This document shows positions 7,794 to 16,744 of a DNA stretch of 64,000 bases, one piece after another; the stretch's first letter is position 1; every line of letters starts with the position of its first letter. Made by a program: the position numbers and the translations under genes. The stretch is from Ectopseudomonas khazarica (GTDB lineage Bacteria > Pseudomonadota > Gammaproteobacteria > Pseudomonadales > Pseudomonadaceae), in NCBI RefSeq assembly GCF_004521985.1, contig NZ_SBHZ01000017.1, positions 35,857 to 99,856 on the forward strand. The letters run 5' to 3'. A model generated the notes under the pieces. That model made no database searches. It was not told the DNA's origin and was given only the letters and a program-made list of their open reading frames with translations.

Positions 7794-8714
7794 ATGGGGC
7801 TTGATGACGCACTGATCTTTACCCGAGTGGTGGAGTGCCACAGTTTCACCCAGGCGGCGACCAGCCTGGGCATGCAGAAGTCCACCGTGAGCCGGCGCAT
7901 CGCCTTGCTCGAGGAGCGCCTCGGTGTGCGCCTGCTCAATCGCACTACGCGCAAGCTGCGCCTGACCGAGGTGGGACAGGCCTACTACGAGCGCTGCCGG
8001 CAGATCATGCTCGACTTCGCCGAGGCCGAGCAGGCCGTCATGCAGTTGCAGCGTGAGCCTTCCGGGCTGTTGCGTATCACCACGCCGATCGAGTTCGGCC
8101 AGTTGTTCCTCGGGCGAGTGCTGGGGGAGTTCATGCGCCAGTACCCGCAGATCAACGCCGAGGTGGAGCTGACCTCGCGCCTGGTCGACCCGCTGGAGGA
8201 GGGCGTGGACATCGCCATCCAGGTTGGGCAGCCGCAGGATTCGACCCTGATCGCGCGCAAACTGTTCGAGAGTGGCCGGCGCCTCTGTGCCAGTCCGTTC
8301 TATCTGGCCGCGCACGGTGTGCCGCGCGGCGTGGCCGAGCTGGAGGGGCATCGGGCGATCCTCCTGCAGCACGATGCGCCGCGCTACTGGCCACTGCTGG
8401 GCGAGAACCTGCCCTGCCAGCGGGTGATGACCTGCAACAACATCACCTTCGCGCGTGAGGCGGCACTGGCCGGCGCCGGGATCTGCGGGTTGCCGGTCAT
8501 GATCAGCGAGGAGGCGGTGCGCAGTGGGCGCCTGGTCGAGCTGCTGCCGGAGGCGCGCCTGCCGGTGGGCGAGGTCTACGCCATCTACCCGTCACGACGC
8601 TTCCAGGCCATGAAGGTCAAGACCTTCCTCGACTTCCTCATCGCCAGCTTGCCGATCACCCGTGGCGGGTCGCTGGAGCCGGGGGCGGCAGGCCTGATAA
8701 CATCGCCCGCTTGA
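7794..8714 (+). CDS. LysR-family transcriptional regulator, divergent from the efflux operon
   Basis: A 306-residue LysR-type regulator. The N-terminal winged helix-turn-helix is plain (SFTQAATSLGMQKSTVSRRI, then LEERLGVRLLNRTTRKLRLT), followed by a periplasmic-binding-protein-like effector domain. The position, divergent from emrAB-type genes with a shared 107-base promoter region, fits local control of the efflux pair, but this is inference. A GAGGA element precedes the ATG. The last codons lie 35 bases ahead of gltX. Members of the CrgA-like branch have a similar N-terminus; the inducer cannot be read from sequence. Confidence 0.9.
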   Translation: MGLDDALIFTRVVECHSFTQAATSLGMQKSTVSRRIALLEERLGVRLLNRTTRKLRLTEVGQAYYERCRQIMLDFAEAEQAVMQLQREPSGLLRITTPIEFGQLFLGRVLGEFMRQYPQINAEVELTSRLVDPLEEGVDIAIQVGQPQDSTLIARKLFESGRRLCASPFYLAAHGVPRGVAELEGHRAILLQHDAPRYWPLLGENLPCQRVMTCNNITFAREAALAGAGICGLPVMISEEAVRSGRLVELLPEARLPVGEVYAIYPSRRFQAMKVKTFLDFLIASLPITRGGSLEPGAAGLITSPA

Positions 8715-8749
8715 TCAATACACCTCGTGTCTTCCTTCCGAGAGCATTC

Positions 8750-10231
8750 ATGACCACCGTTCGTACCCGTATCGCGCCATCGCCGACCGGCGACCCCCAT
8801 GTCGGCACCGCCTACATCGCACTGTTCAACCTGTGCTTCGCTCGCCAGCACGGTGGCCAGTTCATCCTGCGTATCGAAGACACCGACCAGCTGCGTTCGA
8901 CCCGCGAGTCCGAGCAGCAGATCTTCGACGCACTGCGCTGGCTGGGTATCGAGTGGGACGAGGGCCCGGACGTCGGTGGTCCGCACGGCCCGTACCGGCA
9001 GAGCGAGCGTGGCGAGATCTACAAGAAATATTCCGACGAGCTGGTCAGCAAGGGGCATGCCTTCCCGTGCTTCTGTTCCGCCGAGCGCCTCGATGAAGTG
9101 CGCGCGCAGCAGATGGCCAACAAGGAAACCCCGCGTTACGACGGCCACTGCATGCATCTGCAGCCCGCCGAGGCGCAAGCACGCATCGCCGCCGGCGAGT
9201 CGCACGTGGTGCGCATGAAGGTGCCCAGCGAGGGTGTCTGCGTGGTGCCGGACATGCTGCGTGGCGATGTCGAGATCCCCTGGGATCGCATGGACATGCA
9301 GGTGCTGATGAAGGCCGATGGCCTGCCGACCTATTTCCTGGCCAACGTGGTCGACGACCACCTGATGGGCATCACCCACGTGCTGCGTGGCGAGGAGTGG
9401 CTGCCGTCGGCGCCCAAGCTGATCAAGCTGTACGAATACTTCGGCTGGGAGCAGCCGGCGCTGTGCTACATGCCGCTGCTGCGCAATCCGGACAAGAGCA
9501 AGCTGTCCAAGCGCAAGAACCCCACCAGCATCACCTTCTACGAGCGCATGGGCTATCTGCCGCAGGCCATGCTCAACTACCTGGGGCGCATGGGCTGGTC
9601 GATGCCGGACGAGCGCGAGAAGTTCTCCCTGGCCGAGATGATCGAACATTTCGACATCAACCGGGTGTCGCTCGGCGGGCCGATCTTCGACCTGGAGAAG
9701 CTGTCCTGGCTCAACGGCCAGTGGCTGCGTGAGCTGCCGGTGGAAACCTTCGCCGCCGAAGTGCAGAAGTGGGCGCTCAATCCCGAGTACCTGATGAAGA
9801 TCGCGCCGCACGTGCAGGGCAGGGTGGAAACCTTCAGCCAGATCGCACCGCTGGCCGGCTTCTTCTTCTCCGGTGGCCTGAACCTCGACGCCAAGCTGTT
9901 CGAGCACAAGAAGCTGTCGCCTGACCAGGTTCGCCAGCTGATGCAGCTGATCCTGTGGAAGCTGGAGTCGCTGCGGCAGTGGGAGAAGGAGCGCATCACC
10001 GGCTGCATCCAGGCCGTGGTCGAGCACCTCGAGCTGAAGCTGCGCGATGCCATGCCGTTGATGTTCGCCGCCATCACCGGCCAGGCCAGCTCGGTGTCGG
10101 TGCTCGACGCCATGGAGATTCTCGGCCCGGACCTGACCCGCTTCCGCCTGCGCCAGGCCCTGGAGCTGCTCGGTGGTACCTCGAAGAAAGAGACCAAGGA
10201 GTGGGAGAAGCTGCTGGCGGCCATCAACTGA
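8750..10231 (+). CDS. gltX: Glutamyl-tRNA synthetase
   Basis: A 493-residue class I aminoacyl-tRNA synthetase that charges tRNA-Glu with glutamate. Signature 1 is the HIGH variant in APSPTGDPHVGTAY (about 9-22). Signature 2 is the KMSKS variant DKSKLSKRKNP. The length is that of the discriminating bacterial GltX. The start at 8750 gives MTTVRTRIAPSPTG; the frame is open 13 codons further upstream but that part is not conserved. The gene is followed at once by three tRNA-Glu genes, the substrates of the enzyme, paired with tRNA-Ala. Confidence 0.97.
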   Translation: MTTVRTRIAPSPTGDPHVGTAYIALFNLCFARQHGGQFILRIEDTDQLRSTRESEQQIFDALRWLGIEWDEGPDVGGPHGPYRQSERGEIYKKYSDELVSKGHAFPCFCSAERLDEVRAQQMANKETPRYDGHCMHLQPAEAQARIAAGESHVVRMKVPSEGVCVVPDMLRGDVEIPWDRMDMQVLMKADGLPTYFLANVVDDHLMGITHVLRGEEWLPSAPKLIKLYEYFGWEQPALCYMPLLRNPDKSKLSKRKNPTSITFYERMGYLPQAMLNYLGRMGWSMPDEREKFSLAEMIEHFDINRVSLGGPIFDLEKLSWLNGQWLRELPVETFAAEVQKWALNPEYLMKIAPHVQGRVETFSQIAPLAGFFFSGGLNLDAKLFEHKKLSPDQVRQLMQLILWKLESLRQWEKERITGCIQAVVEHLELKLRDAMPLMFAAITGQASSVSVLDAMEILGPDLTRFRLRQALELLGGTSKKETKEWEKLLAAIN

Positions 10232-10355
10232 GTTGTGGCGCGAGCCTGCCTGCTGCTGCCGTCGCCAAAGCGCCTGTCACGCTCGGTTTTACCCTGCGTG
10301 GGCTCTAAGTAGTTGTTCTAGTGGCAAAAACTTTGGGCCGGAAGGAAAAATGTTG

Positions 10356-10384
10356 TTGACAGGCAATCGGGGCGCTCTTAACAT
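10356..10384 (+). promoter_or_regulatory. Strong sigma-70 promoter of the tRNA-Ala/Glu cluster
   Basis: TTGACA (10356-10361), 17 bases, then TAACAT (10379-10384), followed by a GC-rich discriminator GCGCCCCG. A GC-rich discriminator is typical of stable-RNA promoters under stringent control. The tRNA begins 18 bases after the -10. Confidence 0.85.
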
Positions 10385-10402
10385 GCGCCCCGTCCTCGAG
10401 AT

Positions 10403-10478
<76 letters not shown>

Positions 10479-10538
10479 ATCTCGACTCCTTCGGGAGTGC
10501 CAGAATCGATGTGAGTCGATTCACGATCAGGGTCTTGC

Positions 10539-10614
10539 GTCCCCTTCGTCTAGTGGCCTAGGACACCGCCCTTTCACGGCGGTAACAGGGGTTCGAGTCC
10601 CCTAGGGGACGCCA
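10539..10614 (+). tRNA. tRNA-Glu (anticodon TTC), copy 1
   Basis: A 76-base tRNA opening GTCCCCTTCGTCTAGTGGCC, anticodon arm CCGCCCTTTCACGGCGG with TTC, and an encoded GCCA end. It is the substrate of the GltX encoded upstream. Confidence 0.96.
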
Positions 10615-10663
10615 CTTATTCCAGCCGCAGCGCTCAGGCGTTGCAGCCAGACCGCAAGGTTTC

Positions 10664-10739
<76 letters not shown>

Positions 10740-10787
10740 AACACACGCAAGGCCAGCCAGGTGCTGGCCTTGTCGTTCGAAGGTTTT

Positions 10788-10863
10788 GTCCCCTTCGTCT
10801 AGTGGCCTAGGACACCGCCCTTTCACGGCGGTAACAGGGGTTCGAGTCCCCTAGGGGACGCCA
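10788..10863 (+). tRNA. tRNA-Glu (anticodon TTC), copy 2
   Basis: Identical to the copy at 10539-10614. The spacer before it holds a small hairpin (AAGGCCAGC/GCTGGCCTT, 10749-10771), which may guide processing of the precursor. Confidence 0.96.
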
Positions 10864-10910
10864 TTTTCCAGTCGCAACGCGCAGGTGTTGCGAGCCGACC
10901 GCAAGGTTTC

Positions 10911-10986
<76 letters not shown>

Positions 10987-11034
10987 AACACACTCAAGGC
11001 CAGCCTAGTGCTGGCCTTGTCGTTCGAAGGTTTC

Positions 11035-11110
11035 GTCCCCTTCGTCTAGTGGCCTAGGACACCGCCCTTTCACGGCGGTAACAGGGGTTCGAGTCCCCTA
11101 GGGGACGCCA
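11035..11110 (+). tRNA. tRNA-Glu (anticodon TTC), copy 3
   Basis: Identical to the other tRNA-Glu copies. The preceding spacer again holds the AAGGCCAGC/GCTGGCCTT hairpin. It is the last gene of the cluster. Confidence 0.96.
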
Positions 11111-11136
11111 TTTTCTTGCCGCATTTGCGGAACCCA

Positions 11137-11167
11137 GGGGCTGCCTCTCACGAGGTGGCCCCTTTTT
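11137..11167 (+). terminator. Terminator of the tRNA cluster
   Basis: Imperfect stem AGGGGCTGCCTC/GAGGTGGCCCCT with a TCAC loop, followed by TTTTT. It begins 26 bases after the last tRNA. Confidence 0.85.
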
Positions 11168-11281
11168 GTTTGCCTGCTCATTCCTGTCGCTGCCGCGAAG
11201 ACGACCGATGGTCGTCGCGGCTGCTTGCAAGAAAAGATGATGACTGTAATATTGCGATCGTCATATAAAGGAGCGGCAGCC

Positions 11282-11821
11282 ATGACCGAACGCAAGCACG
11301 AAACCCGCAAGCGCATTCTCGCGGCCGCTGGGCGAGTCCTTGCCGAGCGCGGCCCTGGCGACCCGGCCGTTGCCGAGGTGATGGCGGCGGCGGGGCTCAC
11401 GGTGGGTGGCTTCTATGCGCATTTCAGCAGCAAGGATGCGCTGATGCTGGAGGCGTTCAGGCAGTTGCTCGGTGTGCGCAGGGAGCGCCTGGCTGGCGTC
11501 GATCAGCGCCTGGACGGCAGGGAGCGCAGGGCGCTGCTGGCAGCCTTCTACCTGTCGCGTCGGCATCGCGACGAGCCCGCTGATCGCTGCCCGCTGCCCA
11601 GCACGCTGGCGGAGATCGAACGCCTGCCGGACGGCTTCCGTCTGGCCCTGGTCGAGCACGTGGAGCAGATGGTGGCGCAGATGAGCGCCACGCCGGAGGA
11701 GGCGGATACGGCGCTGGCTGACCTGGCGCTGATGGTAGGTGGTCTGGCGCTTGCCCGGGCATTGGGCGCCGGTGAGCTGTCCGACCGCTTGTTGCGTGCC
11801 GCCAAAGCGGCGGTGCTGTGA
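11282..11821 (+). CDS. TetR-family transcriptional regulator
   Basis: A 179-residue TetR-type repressor. The N-terminal DNA-binding domain shows the usual sequence (RKRILAAAGRVLAERG, then VAEVMAAAGLTVGGFYAHF and SSKDAL); the C-terminal ligand domain is variable. The ATG at 11282 has a good AAAGGAG 7 bases or so upstream, and an AT-rich stretch before it (around 11240-11266) is the likely promoter. The stop codon is followed after 23 bases by the start of an alpha/beta hydrolase gene, so the two probably form one operon; the hydrolase may be its target. The ligand is unknown. Confidence 0.9.
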   Translation: MTERKHETRKRILAAAGRVLAERGPGDPAVAEVMAAAGLTVGGFYAHFSSKDALMLEAFRQLLGVRRERLAGVDQRLDGRERRALLAAFYLSRRHRDEPADRCPLPSTLAEIERLPDGFRLALVEHVEQMVAQMSATPEEADTALADLALMVGGLALARALGAGELSDRLLRAAKAAVL

Positions 11822-11844
11822 GATCGGCTTTCGAGGAGACGATG

Positions 11845-12684
11845 ATGAACCAGATGACATGGGTACGTGGCGTCAATGCAGCTCTGGGGCGAGTGGCCCC
11901 GCAACTGCTCGCCAGCCGACTGCGCGAACGTTTCATGACACCGCGCAACCTGCCGCCGCGCGACTGGGAGCTGCCGTTGCTGAACAGCGCCGAGCGCATC
12001 ACGCTGCGTTTCGGTCTCTCGGCCTTGCGCTGGGGCAGCGGGCCAACGGTGTTGCTGATGCATGGCTGGGAGGGGCGGCCGACCCAGTTCGCGCTGCTGA
12101 TCCGTGGCCTGGTCGATGCCGGCTATGGTGTCGTGGCGCTGGATGCGCCCGCCCATGGGCGCTCACCGGGGCGTGAGGCGAATGTCGTGCTGTTTGCCCG
12201 CGCCTTGCTCGAGGCGGCCAGCGAGCTGCCGCCGTTGCAGGCGGTCATCGGCCATTCGATGGGCGGGGCCAGCGCGCTGCTGGCCATCCAGATGGGCCTG
12301 CGCACCGACGCGCTGGTCAGCATCGCGGCGCCGAGCCGGATTCTCGGGGTGCTGCGGGGCTTCGCCCATTTCATGGGCTTGCCTGCGGCGGCTCGTGCGC
12401 ATTTCGTGCGTCAGGTGGAAACCCATGCAGGCATTCCCGCTGCGCACCTCGACGTGCAGCGCTATCAGCTGAACGTTCCGGGGCTGGTCGTGCACGCCGA
12501 GGACGATGCCATGGTGCCGGTCAGCGAGGCCGAGTTGATCCACCAGGCCTGGTTCGACAGTCAGCTGCTGCGCTTGCCGGCGGGTGGGCACCAGCGGCTG
12601 CTGGGTGATCCGGCGATCGTGCGGGCCGTGCTCGACCTGCTCGGCGAGGTGCGTCAGGCGTCGCTGAAGGCCGTGGCGTCGTAG
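11845..12684 (+). CDS. Alpha/beta hydrolase
   Basis: A 279-residue serine hydrolase. Landmarks are the oxyanion-hole region LMHGWEGRP, the nucleophile elbow IGHSMGGAS (the serine in GHSMG), a late acid in VVHAEDDAMVP, and the catalytic histidine in GGHQRLLG near the C-terminus. The ATG at 11845 has GAGGAG 6 bases upstream; ATG 11842 is nearly as good. It follows a TetR regulator. Its last 31 bases overlap, tail to tail, the end of the diguanylate cyclase gene on the other strand. The substrate is unknown. Confidence 0.88.
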   Translation: MNQMTWVRGVNAALGRVAPQLLASRLRERFMTPRNLPPRDWELPLLNSAERITLRFGLSALRWGSGPTVLLMHGWEGRPTQFALLIRGLVDAGYGVVALDAPAHGRSPGREANVVLFARALLEAASELPPLQAVIGHSMGGASALLAIQMGLRTDALVSIAAPSRILGVLRGFAHFMGLPAAARAHFVRQVETHAGIPAAHLDVQRYQLNVPGLVVHAEDDAMVPVSEAELIHQAWFDSQLLRLPAGGHQRLLGDPAIVRAVLDLLGEVRQASLKAVAS

Positions 12685-14552
12685 CTGACCACGCGATTGC
12701 GCCCGGCTGCCTTGGCGCGATACAGCGCGCGGTCGGCCAGGTCCAGCCAGTGTTCGGCGCAGCCCGGTTCGCTGGGCACGCCCGCGTAGAGGCCGATGCT
12801 CAGGCTCAGCGGGATGTCCTGCTGCTGGTAGGGGCAGGGGTGCTGGGCCAGGTCCTCGCGCAACTGCTCGGCCAGGTCCAGGGCGCCCGTCAGGTCGGTG
12901 TTGTCGAGCAGGGCGACGAACTCCTCGCCGCCGAAACGGGCCAGCAGGTCGCTGCTGCGCAGGCGCTGCTGGAAACGCTCGGCTGCATGACGCAGGCAGG
13001 CATCGCCGGCGAGATGGCCATAACGGTCATTGACCTGCTTGAAGTGATCCAGATCCAGCATCAACACGGCGATCGATTGCCGGCTGCGCTCGGCGCGGGC
13101 GTAGGCGCGCACCAGTTCTTCGTTCAGGGTCTGGCGATTGAACAGGCCGGTGAGGCCGTCGCGGCGATTCTGTTCGGCCAGGCGCAGGTTGGCCCTGGAG
13201 AGCTGCTGCAGGGTGTCCTGCAGGGTGGCGGTGCGCTCCTGCACGTGCTGATCCAGGCTCTCGCTGATCTTCGTCTGCAGCTCAAGGTGCTTGGCCTGCT
13301 CGTTGCGCAGGCGACGTTCCTGGTCGATCAGCCTGGCCTGGGCTGCGCGCTCGGCCTCCTGGGCCTGGCGAATGCGTGCGGCGAGGGCGACGGAGAATAC
13401 CGTCATCTCGATCAGGCCGCCGATCTGCTGGATGTGCAGGGTGAGCAAGGAGTAGGGCAGCAGGCCGGTGCCGGTCAGAATGCTGGCGAGGCTGGCGCTG
13501 ATCAGCACGAACCAGCCCAGGGCGAACAGGCGCGCCGCGGCAAAGCCGGCACGCCAGCGCAGCAGGGTGATCACGAAGGCCGCTATCGCGCAGGCGGCCA
13601 CTATGACGAAGCTGCCCATCAGGGCCGGGGTGTAGGGGCCGAACAGGGCCATGCCCAGGACCAGCCAGGTGCAGGCCTTGAGGAGGCTGGTCGTCCGGCG
13701 ATAGGCCTTTGGCGCCTTGTCCAGCTCCAGCACACCGTAGGTGAACTGGATGCCGAACAGCGTCGCCAGCGCGGAGGCGAATGGAAAGCTCAGCTGGTGC
13801 CAGGTCAGGGCATTGGGCCAGAGCCACTGCAGTGCGAAGCCCAGCTGGATGAACTGGTAGAAGCCGAAACTGGCGACGAACAGGCTGTACCAGAGGTAGT
13901 TGCGATCACGGGTGATGCCGAAGATGCTCAGGTTGTAGATGAACATCGCGATCAGTGCGCCGAAGAACAGGCCCTGCAGCAGCAGGCTGCGCTGTTCCTG
14001 GTGGTCGAAGGCGTCGCGGGTCATCAGGCTGGCGCTGAGGTTGGCCGAGCCCGCAGTCTGCATGCGCAGCCAGATGCGGCGCTGTTCGCCGGGGCCGACC
14101 TGCAGCGGCAGCAGCAGTTGGCGATGCTCGACCCAGCGCCAGTCGAACGGGCGCTGGTCGCCGGCACGGTAGATACGCTTGCCGTCCAGGCCGTAGGCAT
14201 CCAGCTGATCGAGCAGGGGGTTGCCGACCAGCAGCACCCAGCCGAGCGAGCGCGGGTGGGGGTTGTGAACGTCCAGGCGCAGCCAGTAGGCGCTGCCGCC
14301 GTAACCGAAGCTGGCGTCGCGCCGGCCGACCTCCTGCCAGGCCGAGTCGGGCAGGTTGCGCACGTCGGTGAAGTCGGCGCTGCCGCTCGGGTCCTTCCAG
14401 TACTGCATGTAGGGGCCGGGCAGGACCTGCGCCTGGCCGATCGGCAGCGGCAGGCTGCCCGCCCAGGACAGGGCTGGCAGCAGCAGAAGCATCAGTAGGC
14501 GCAGGGCGGCAGTCAATTGCTCGTTCTCGGCTCTCGGGCACTTGCGCGGCAT
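12654..14552 (-). CDS. Membrane-bound diguanylate cyclase with 7TM sensor (7TMR-DISM-GGDEF)
   Basis: A protein of about 632 residues that should make cyclic di-GMP. In order: signal sequence (LLMLLLLPALSWAG); periplasmic 7TMR-DISM extracellular domain (about 40-170, with WLRLDVHNPHPRSLGWVLLV); seven hydrophobic segments (about 180-390); a coiled-coil signalling helix (about 390-450); and a GGDEF domain at the C-terminus. The active site is GGEEF (RFGGEEFVALLD). The product-inhibition site RxxD (RSSD) lies five residues before it, so the enzyme is expected to be active and feedback-inhibited. The frame is open further upstream, but ATG 14552 places the signal sequence near the N-terminus. The ligand of the sensor is unknown. 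Confidence 0.9.
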   Translation of the reverse strand: MPRKCPRAENEQLTAALRLLMLLLLPALSWAGSLPLPIGQAQVLPGPYMQYWKDPSGSADFTDVRNLPDSAWQEVGRRDASFGYGGSAYWLRLDVHNPHPRSLGWVLLVGNPLLDQLDAYGLDGKRIYRAGDQRPFDWRWVEHRQLLLPLQVGPGEQRRIWLRMQTAGSANLSASLMTRDAFDHQEQRSLLLQGLFFGALIAMFIYNLSIFGITRDRNYLWYSLFVASFGFYQFIQLGFALQWLWPNALTWHQLSFPFASALATLFGIQFTYGVLELDKAPKAYRRTTSLLKACTWLVLGMALFGPYTPALMGSFVIVAACAIAAFVITLLRWRAGFAAARLFALGWFVLISASLASILTGTGLLPYSLLTLHIQQIGGLIEMTVFSVALAARIRQAQEAERAAQARLIDQERRLRNEQAKHLELQTKISESLDQHVQERTATLQDTLQQLSRANLRLAEQNRRDGLTGLFNRQTLNEELVRAYARAERSRQSIAVLMLDLDHFKQVNDRYGHLAGDACLRHAAERFQQRLRSSDLLARFGGEEFVALLDNTDLTGALDLAEQLREDLAQHPCPYQQQDIPLSLSIGLYAGVPSEPGCAEHWLDLADRALYRAKAAGRNRVVSYDATAFSDA

Positions 14553-14718
14553 TATGGCGCTTTGAGATGACGCGATGAAAGCTCGGCCCTGCACGGATCG
14601 GCGTTGCGGCGTATCATGCGGGCGTCGAGTCGCGGCTGATGGCGTCGCCAGGCGTGCGAGCCGGCGCTCGGCATCAATCCCCGTCCGCAGCCTCTGCGGC
14701 AAGCCTGGAGACAAGACC

Positions 14719-15168
14719 ATGACCTGGGACCTGCCCAGCCCCTTTCTGATCGATATCGATGTCACGGCTGACGATATCGATGGGCTCGGACATGCCAACA
14801 ACGCGGTGTACGTCAGTTGGCTGGAGCGCTGTGCCTGGCGCCACTCGCAGTTCCTCGGGCTGGACCTGGTGGAGTACCGGCGTCTGGACCGCGCCATGGC
14901 GGTCGTCCGGCACGAGATCGACTACCTGGCCAGCGCCTATGAGGGGCAGCGTCTGCAGATGGCGACCTGGATCGTCGAATCCGATCAGCGCCTGAAGATG
15001 GATCGGCGTTTCCAGCTGCTGCGTCCCGAGGACGGTACGACGCTGCTGCGGGCCAAGACCACCTTCGTCTGCATCGAGCTGTCCAGTGGCCGCCCCAAGC
15101 GCATGCCGGTGGAGTTCGTCGAGGGCTATGGCCAGGCGCTGTTGCAGCCGTATCCGCTGGAGCTGTGA
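14719..15168 (+). CDS. Acyl-CoA thioesterase, hotdog fold (4HBT type)
   Basis: A 149-residue single-domain hotdog protein of the YbgC/FadM kind, which hydrolyses acyl-CoA or acyl-ACP thioesters. The catalytic region reads DIDGLGHANNAVYVSWLE, with the Asp and GHxNN typical of the 4-hydroxybenzoyl-CoA thioesterase branch. The start at 14719 (MTWDLPSPF) has GGAG 8 bases upstream; the open frame extends back to 14575 but that part would overlap the start region of the divergent cyclase gene. It ends 7 bases before the convergent small secreted protein gene. Confidence 0.87.
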   Translation: MTWDLPSPFLIDIDVTADDIDGLGHANNAVYVSWLERCAWRHSQFLGLDLVEYRRLDRAMAVVRHEIDYLASAYEGQRLQMATWIVESDQRLKMDRRFQLLRPEDGTTLLRAKTTFVCIELSSGRPKRMPVEFVEGYGQALLQPYPLEL

Positions 15169-15175
15169 CTCGCCC

Positions 15176-15571
15176 TCAGTTGAACAGCGGGGCGAGAAAC
15201 ACCTGCTCCGCTTTCACCACGATGGCGAAATGCCGGGTTTCACCCGGGCCCAGCACTATCGACTGGGCCGCTCCGGGGCCACGGCCGCCGCAGTAGCCAT
15301 CGGGTGACATGGCCACGGCGATGCTCAGTTCGCCGCTGGGCAGGTCCAGGCTGGTGCGCTCGTCCGGGCCGACCTTCGCCACCACTTGCTGATTGATGTA
15401 CAGCTCCACATTGCAGGCGTTCGGTGCGTTGTTGTCGCGACTGAAGATCAGGCGGGCCGGCGCACCGACGGCAGGGGCCGGGGGGCGATGTTCGACGCCG
15501 CGTGGCAGGGTGTCGCTGGCATGGGCCCCCAGGCACAGCAGGCCGAGCAGAACGAGTGCGGTATGACGCAT
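15176..15571 (-). CDS. Small secreted protein of unknown function
   Basis: A 131-residue exported protein: signal peptide (MRHTALVLLGLLCLGAHAS), then about 110 residues of predicted beta structure with two cysteines (NACNVELYI and DGYCGG), which could form a disulfide in the periplasm. The pattern of a bound-cofactor-free, all-beta domain with a VAKVGPDERTSLDLPSGE stretch resembles small carbohydrate- or envelope-associated domains (DUF2846-like), but I do not recognise the family with certainty. It is divergent from dusC across about 100 bases. Confidence 0.72.
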   Translation of the reverse strand: MRHTALVLLGLLCLGAHASDTLPRGVEHRPPAPAVGAPARLIFSRDNNAPNACNVELYINQQVVAKVGPDERTSLDLPSGELSIAVAMSPDGYCGGRGPGAAQSIVLGPGETRHFAIVVKAEQVFLAPLFN

Positions 15572-15672
15572 GGCGGCAGCTCCGTGTGGCTATCCATGCA
15601 ATTAGTGTCGCCCATCTTGCGCACGGCGCGCGACCCCTTAAACTGTGCGCCCCATTTTCCCCGGACAACTTC

Positions 15673-16638
15673 ATGCAAATCGCCCTGGCACCCATGGAGG
15701 GGCTGGTCGACGAGATCCTGCGCGACGTACTGACCCGCATCGGCGGCATCGACTGGTGCGTCACCGAGTTCATTCGCGTCAGCGAACGGCTGCTGCCCGC
15801 CGCCACCTACCACAAGCTGGCCCCCGAGCTGTTCGGCGGTGCGCGCACCCGGGCCGGCACGCCGATGCGCGTGCAGTTTCTCGGCTCCGATCCTCAGTGC
15901 CTGGCCGATAACGCGGCATTCGCCTGCACCCTGGGCGCGCCGGTGATCGATCTCAACTTCGGTTGCCCGGCCAAGACCGTGAACAAGTCGCGGGGTGGGG
16001 CGGTGCTGCTCAAGGAGCCGGAGCTGCTGCATGCCATCGTCCGTGAGGTGCGGCGCACGGTGCCGGCCGAGATTCCGGTCACGGCCAAGATGCGCCTGGG
16101 GTTCGAGGGCAAGGAAGGTGCGCTCGATTGCGCGCGGGCGCTGGCCGAAGGCGGGGCGAGCCAGATCGTGGTGCATGCGCGGACCAAGGTCGAGGGCTAC
16201 AAGCCGCCGGCGCACTGGGAGTGGGTAGCGCGGGTGCAGGAGGTGGTCGGCGTTCCGGTGTTCGCCAACGGCGAGGTGTGGACCCTGGATGACTGGCGGC
16301 GCTGCCGTGAGATCAGCGGGGTGGACGACATCATGCTGGGTCGTGGGCTGGTATCGCGGCCGGGCCTGGCGCGGCAGATCGCGGCGCTCAGGGCTGGTGA
16401 GGAACCGCAGGAAATGGGCTGGGCCGAACTGCAGCCGCTGCTGCTGGATTTCTGGCAGCAGGCCCGGCGCAAGCTGGCACCGCGTTACGCGCCGGGGCGC
16501 CTGAAGCAGTGGCTGGCGATGCTGACCCGCACCTACCCCGAGGCCGTCGCGCTGTTCGCCGAGGTCCGCCGCGAGCAGGACTGCGAGCGCATCGATCGCC
16601 TGCTCGGGGCTGCAGCAGTGGATGCGAACAGGGCTTGA
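15673..16638 (+). CDS. dusC: tRNA-dihydrouridine(16) synthase
   Basis: A 321-residue FMN-dependent enzyme reducing uridine 16 in the D-loop of tRNA to dihydrouridine. It has the Dus TIM barrel with an N-terminal flavin-binding motif APMEGLVD, the catalytic cysteine in NFGCPAKTVNKSRGGA, and the ARTKVEGYKPPAHWEW segment that is typical of DusC. The start at 15673 (MQIALAPMEG) was chosen because the family begins there; the open frame reaches back to 15502 through the divergent gene. It is well separated from ibpA. Confidence 0.93.
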   Translation: MQIALAPMEGLVDEILRDVLTRIGGIDWCVTEFIRVSERLLPAATYHKLAPELFGGARTRAGTPMRVQFLGSDPQCLADNAAFACTLGAPVIDLNFGCPAKTVNKSRGGAVLLKEPELLHAIVREVRRTVPAEIPVTAKMRLGFEGKEGALDCARALAEGGASQIVVHARTKVEGYKPPAHWEWVARVQEVVGVPVFANGEVWTLDDWRRCREISGVDDIMLGRGLVSRPGLARQIAALRAGEEPQEMGWAELQPLLLDFWQQARRKLAPRYAPGRLKQWLAMLTRTYPEAVALFAEVRREQDCERIDRLLGAAAVDANRA

Positions 16639-16648
16639 CAGGGAAAGC

Positions 16649-16676
16649 CTTGAAATTTTTCCGGGTGGCCTCAGAT
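16649..16676 (+). promoter_or_regulatory. Heat-shock (sigma-32, RpoH) promoter of ibpA
   Basis: CTTGAAA (16649-16655), 13 bases, then CCTCAGAT (16669-16676), close to the RpoH consensus CTTGAAA/CCCCATNT. Transcription would begin near 16683, just ahead of the thermometer hairpins. Confidence 0.8.
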
Positions 16677-16684
16677 AAGTGACT

Positions 16685-16737
16685 GCGGGATGCCGAAGTC
16701 GGGTCCCGCGCTATGACACTTGCTGAATCATCAGGAG
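16685..16737 (+). promoter_or_regulatory. ROSE-like RNA thermometer in the ibpA leader
   Basis: Two stacked hairpins in a leader of about 60 bases. Hairpin 1: GCGGGA (16685-16690) with TCCCGC (16704-16709), plus inner CCGA/TCGG. Hairpin 2: CTTGCTGA (16719-16726) pairs with TCAGGAG (16731-16737), leaving G16722 bulged opposite the Shine-Dalgarno. The TTGCT-against-AGGAG pairing with a bulged G is the hallmark of ROSE elements, which melt on heat shock to free the ribosome-binding site. Short two-hairpin ROSE elements are known before ibpA in Pseudomonas. Confidence 0.9.
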
Positions 16738-16744
16738 AATACTC

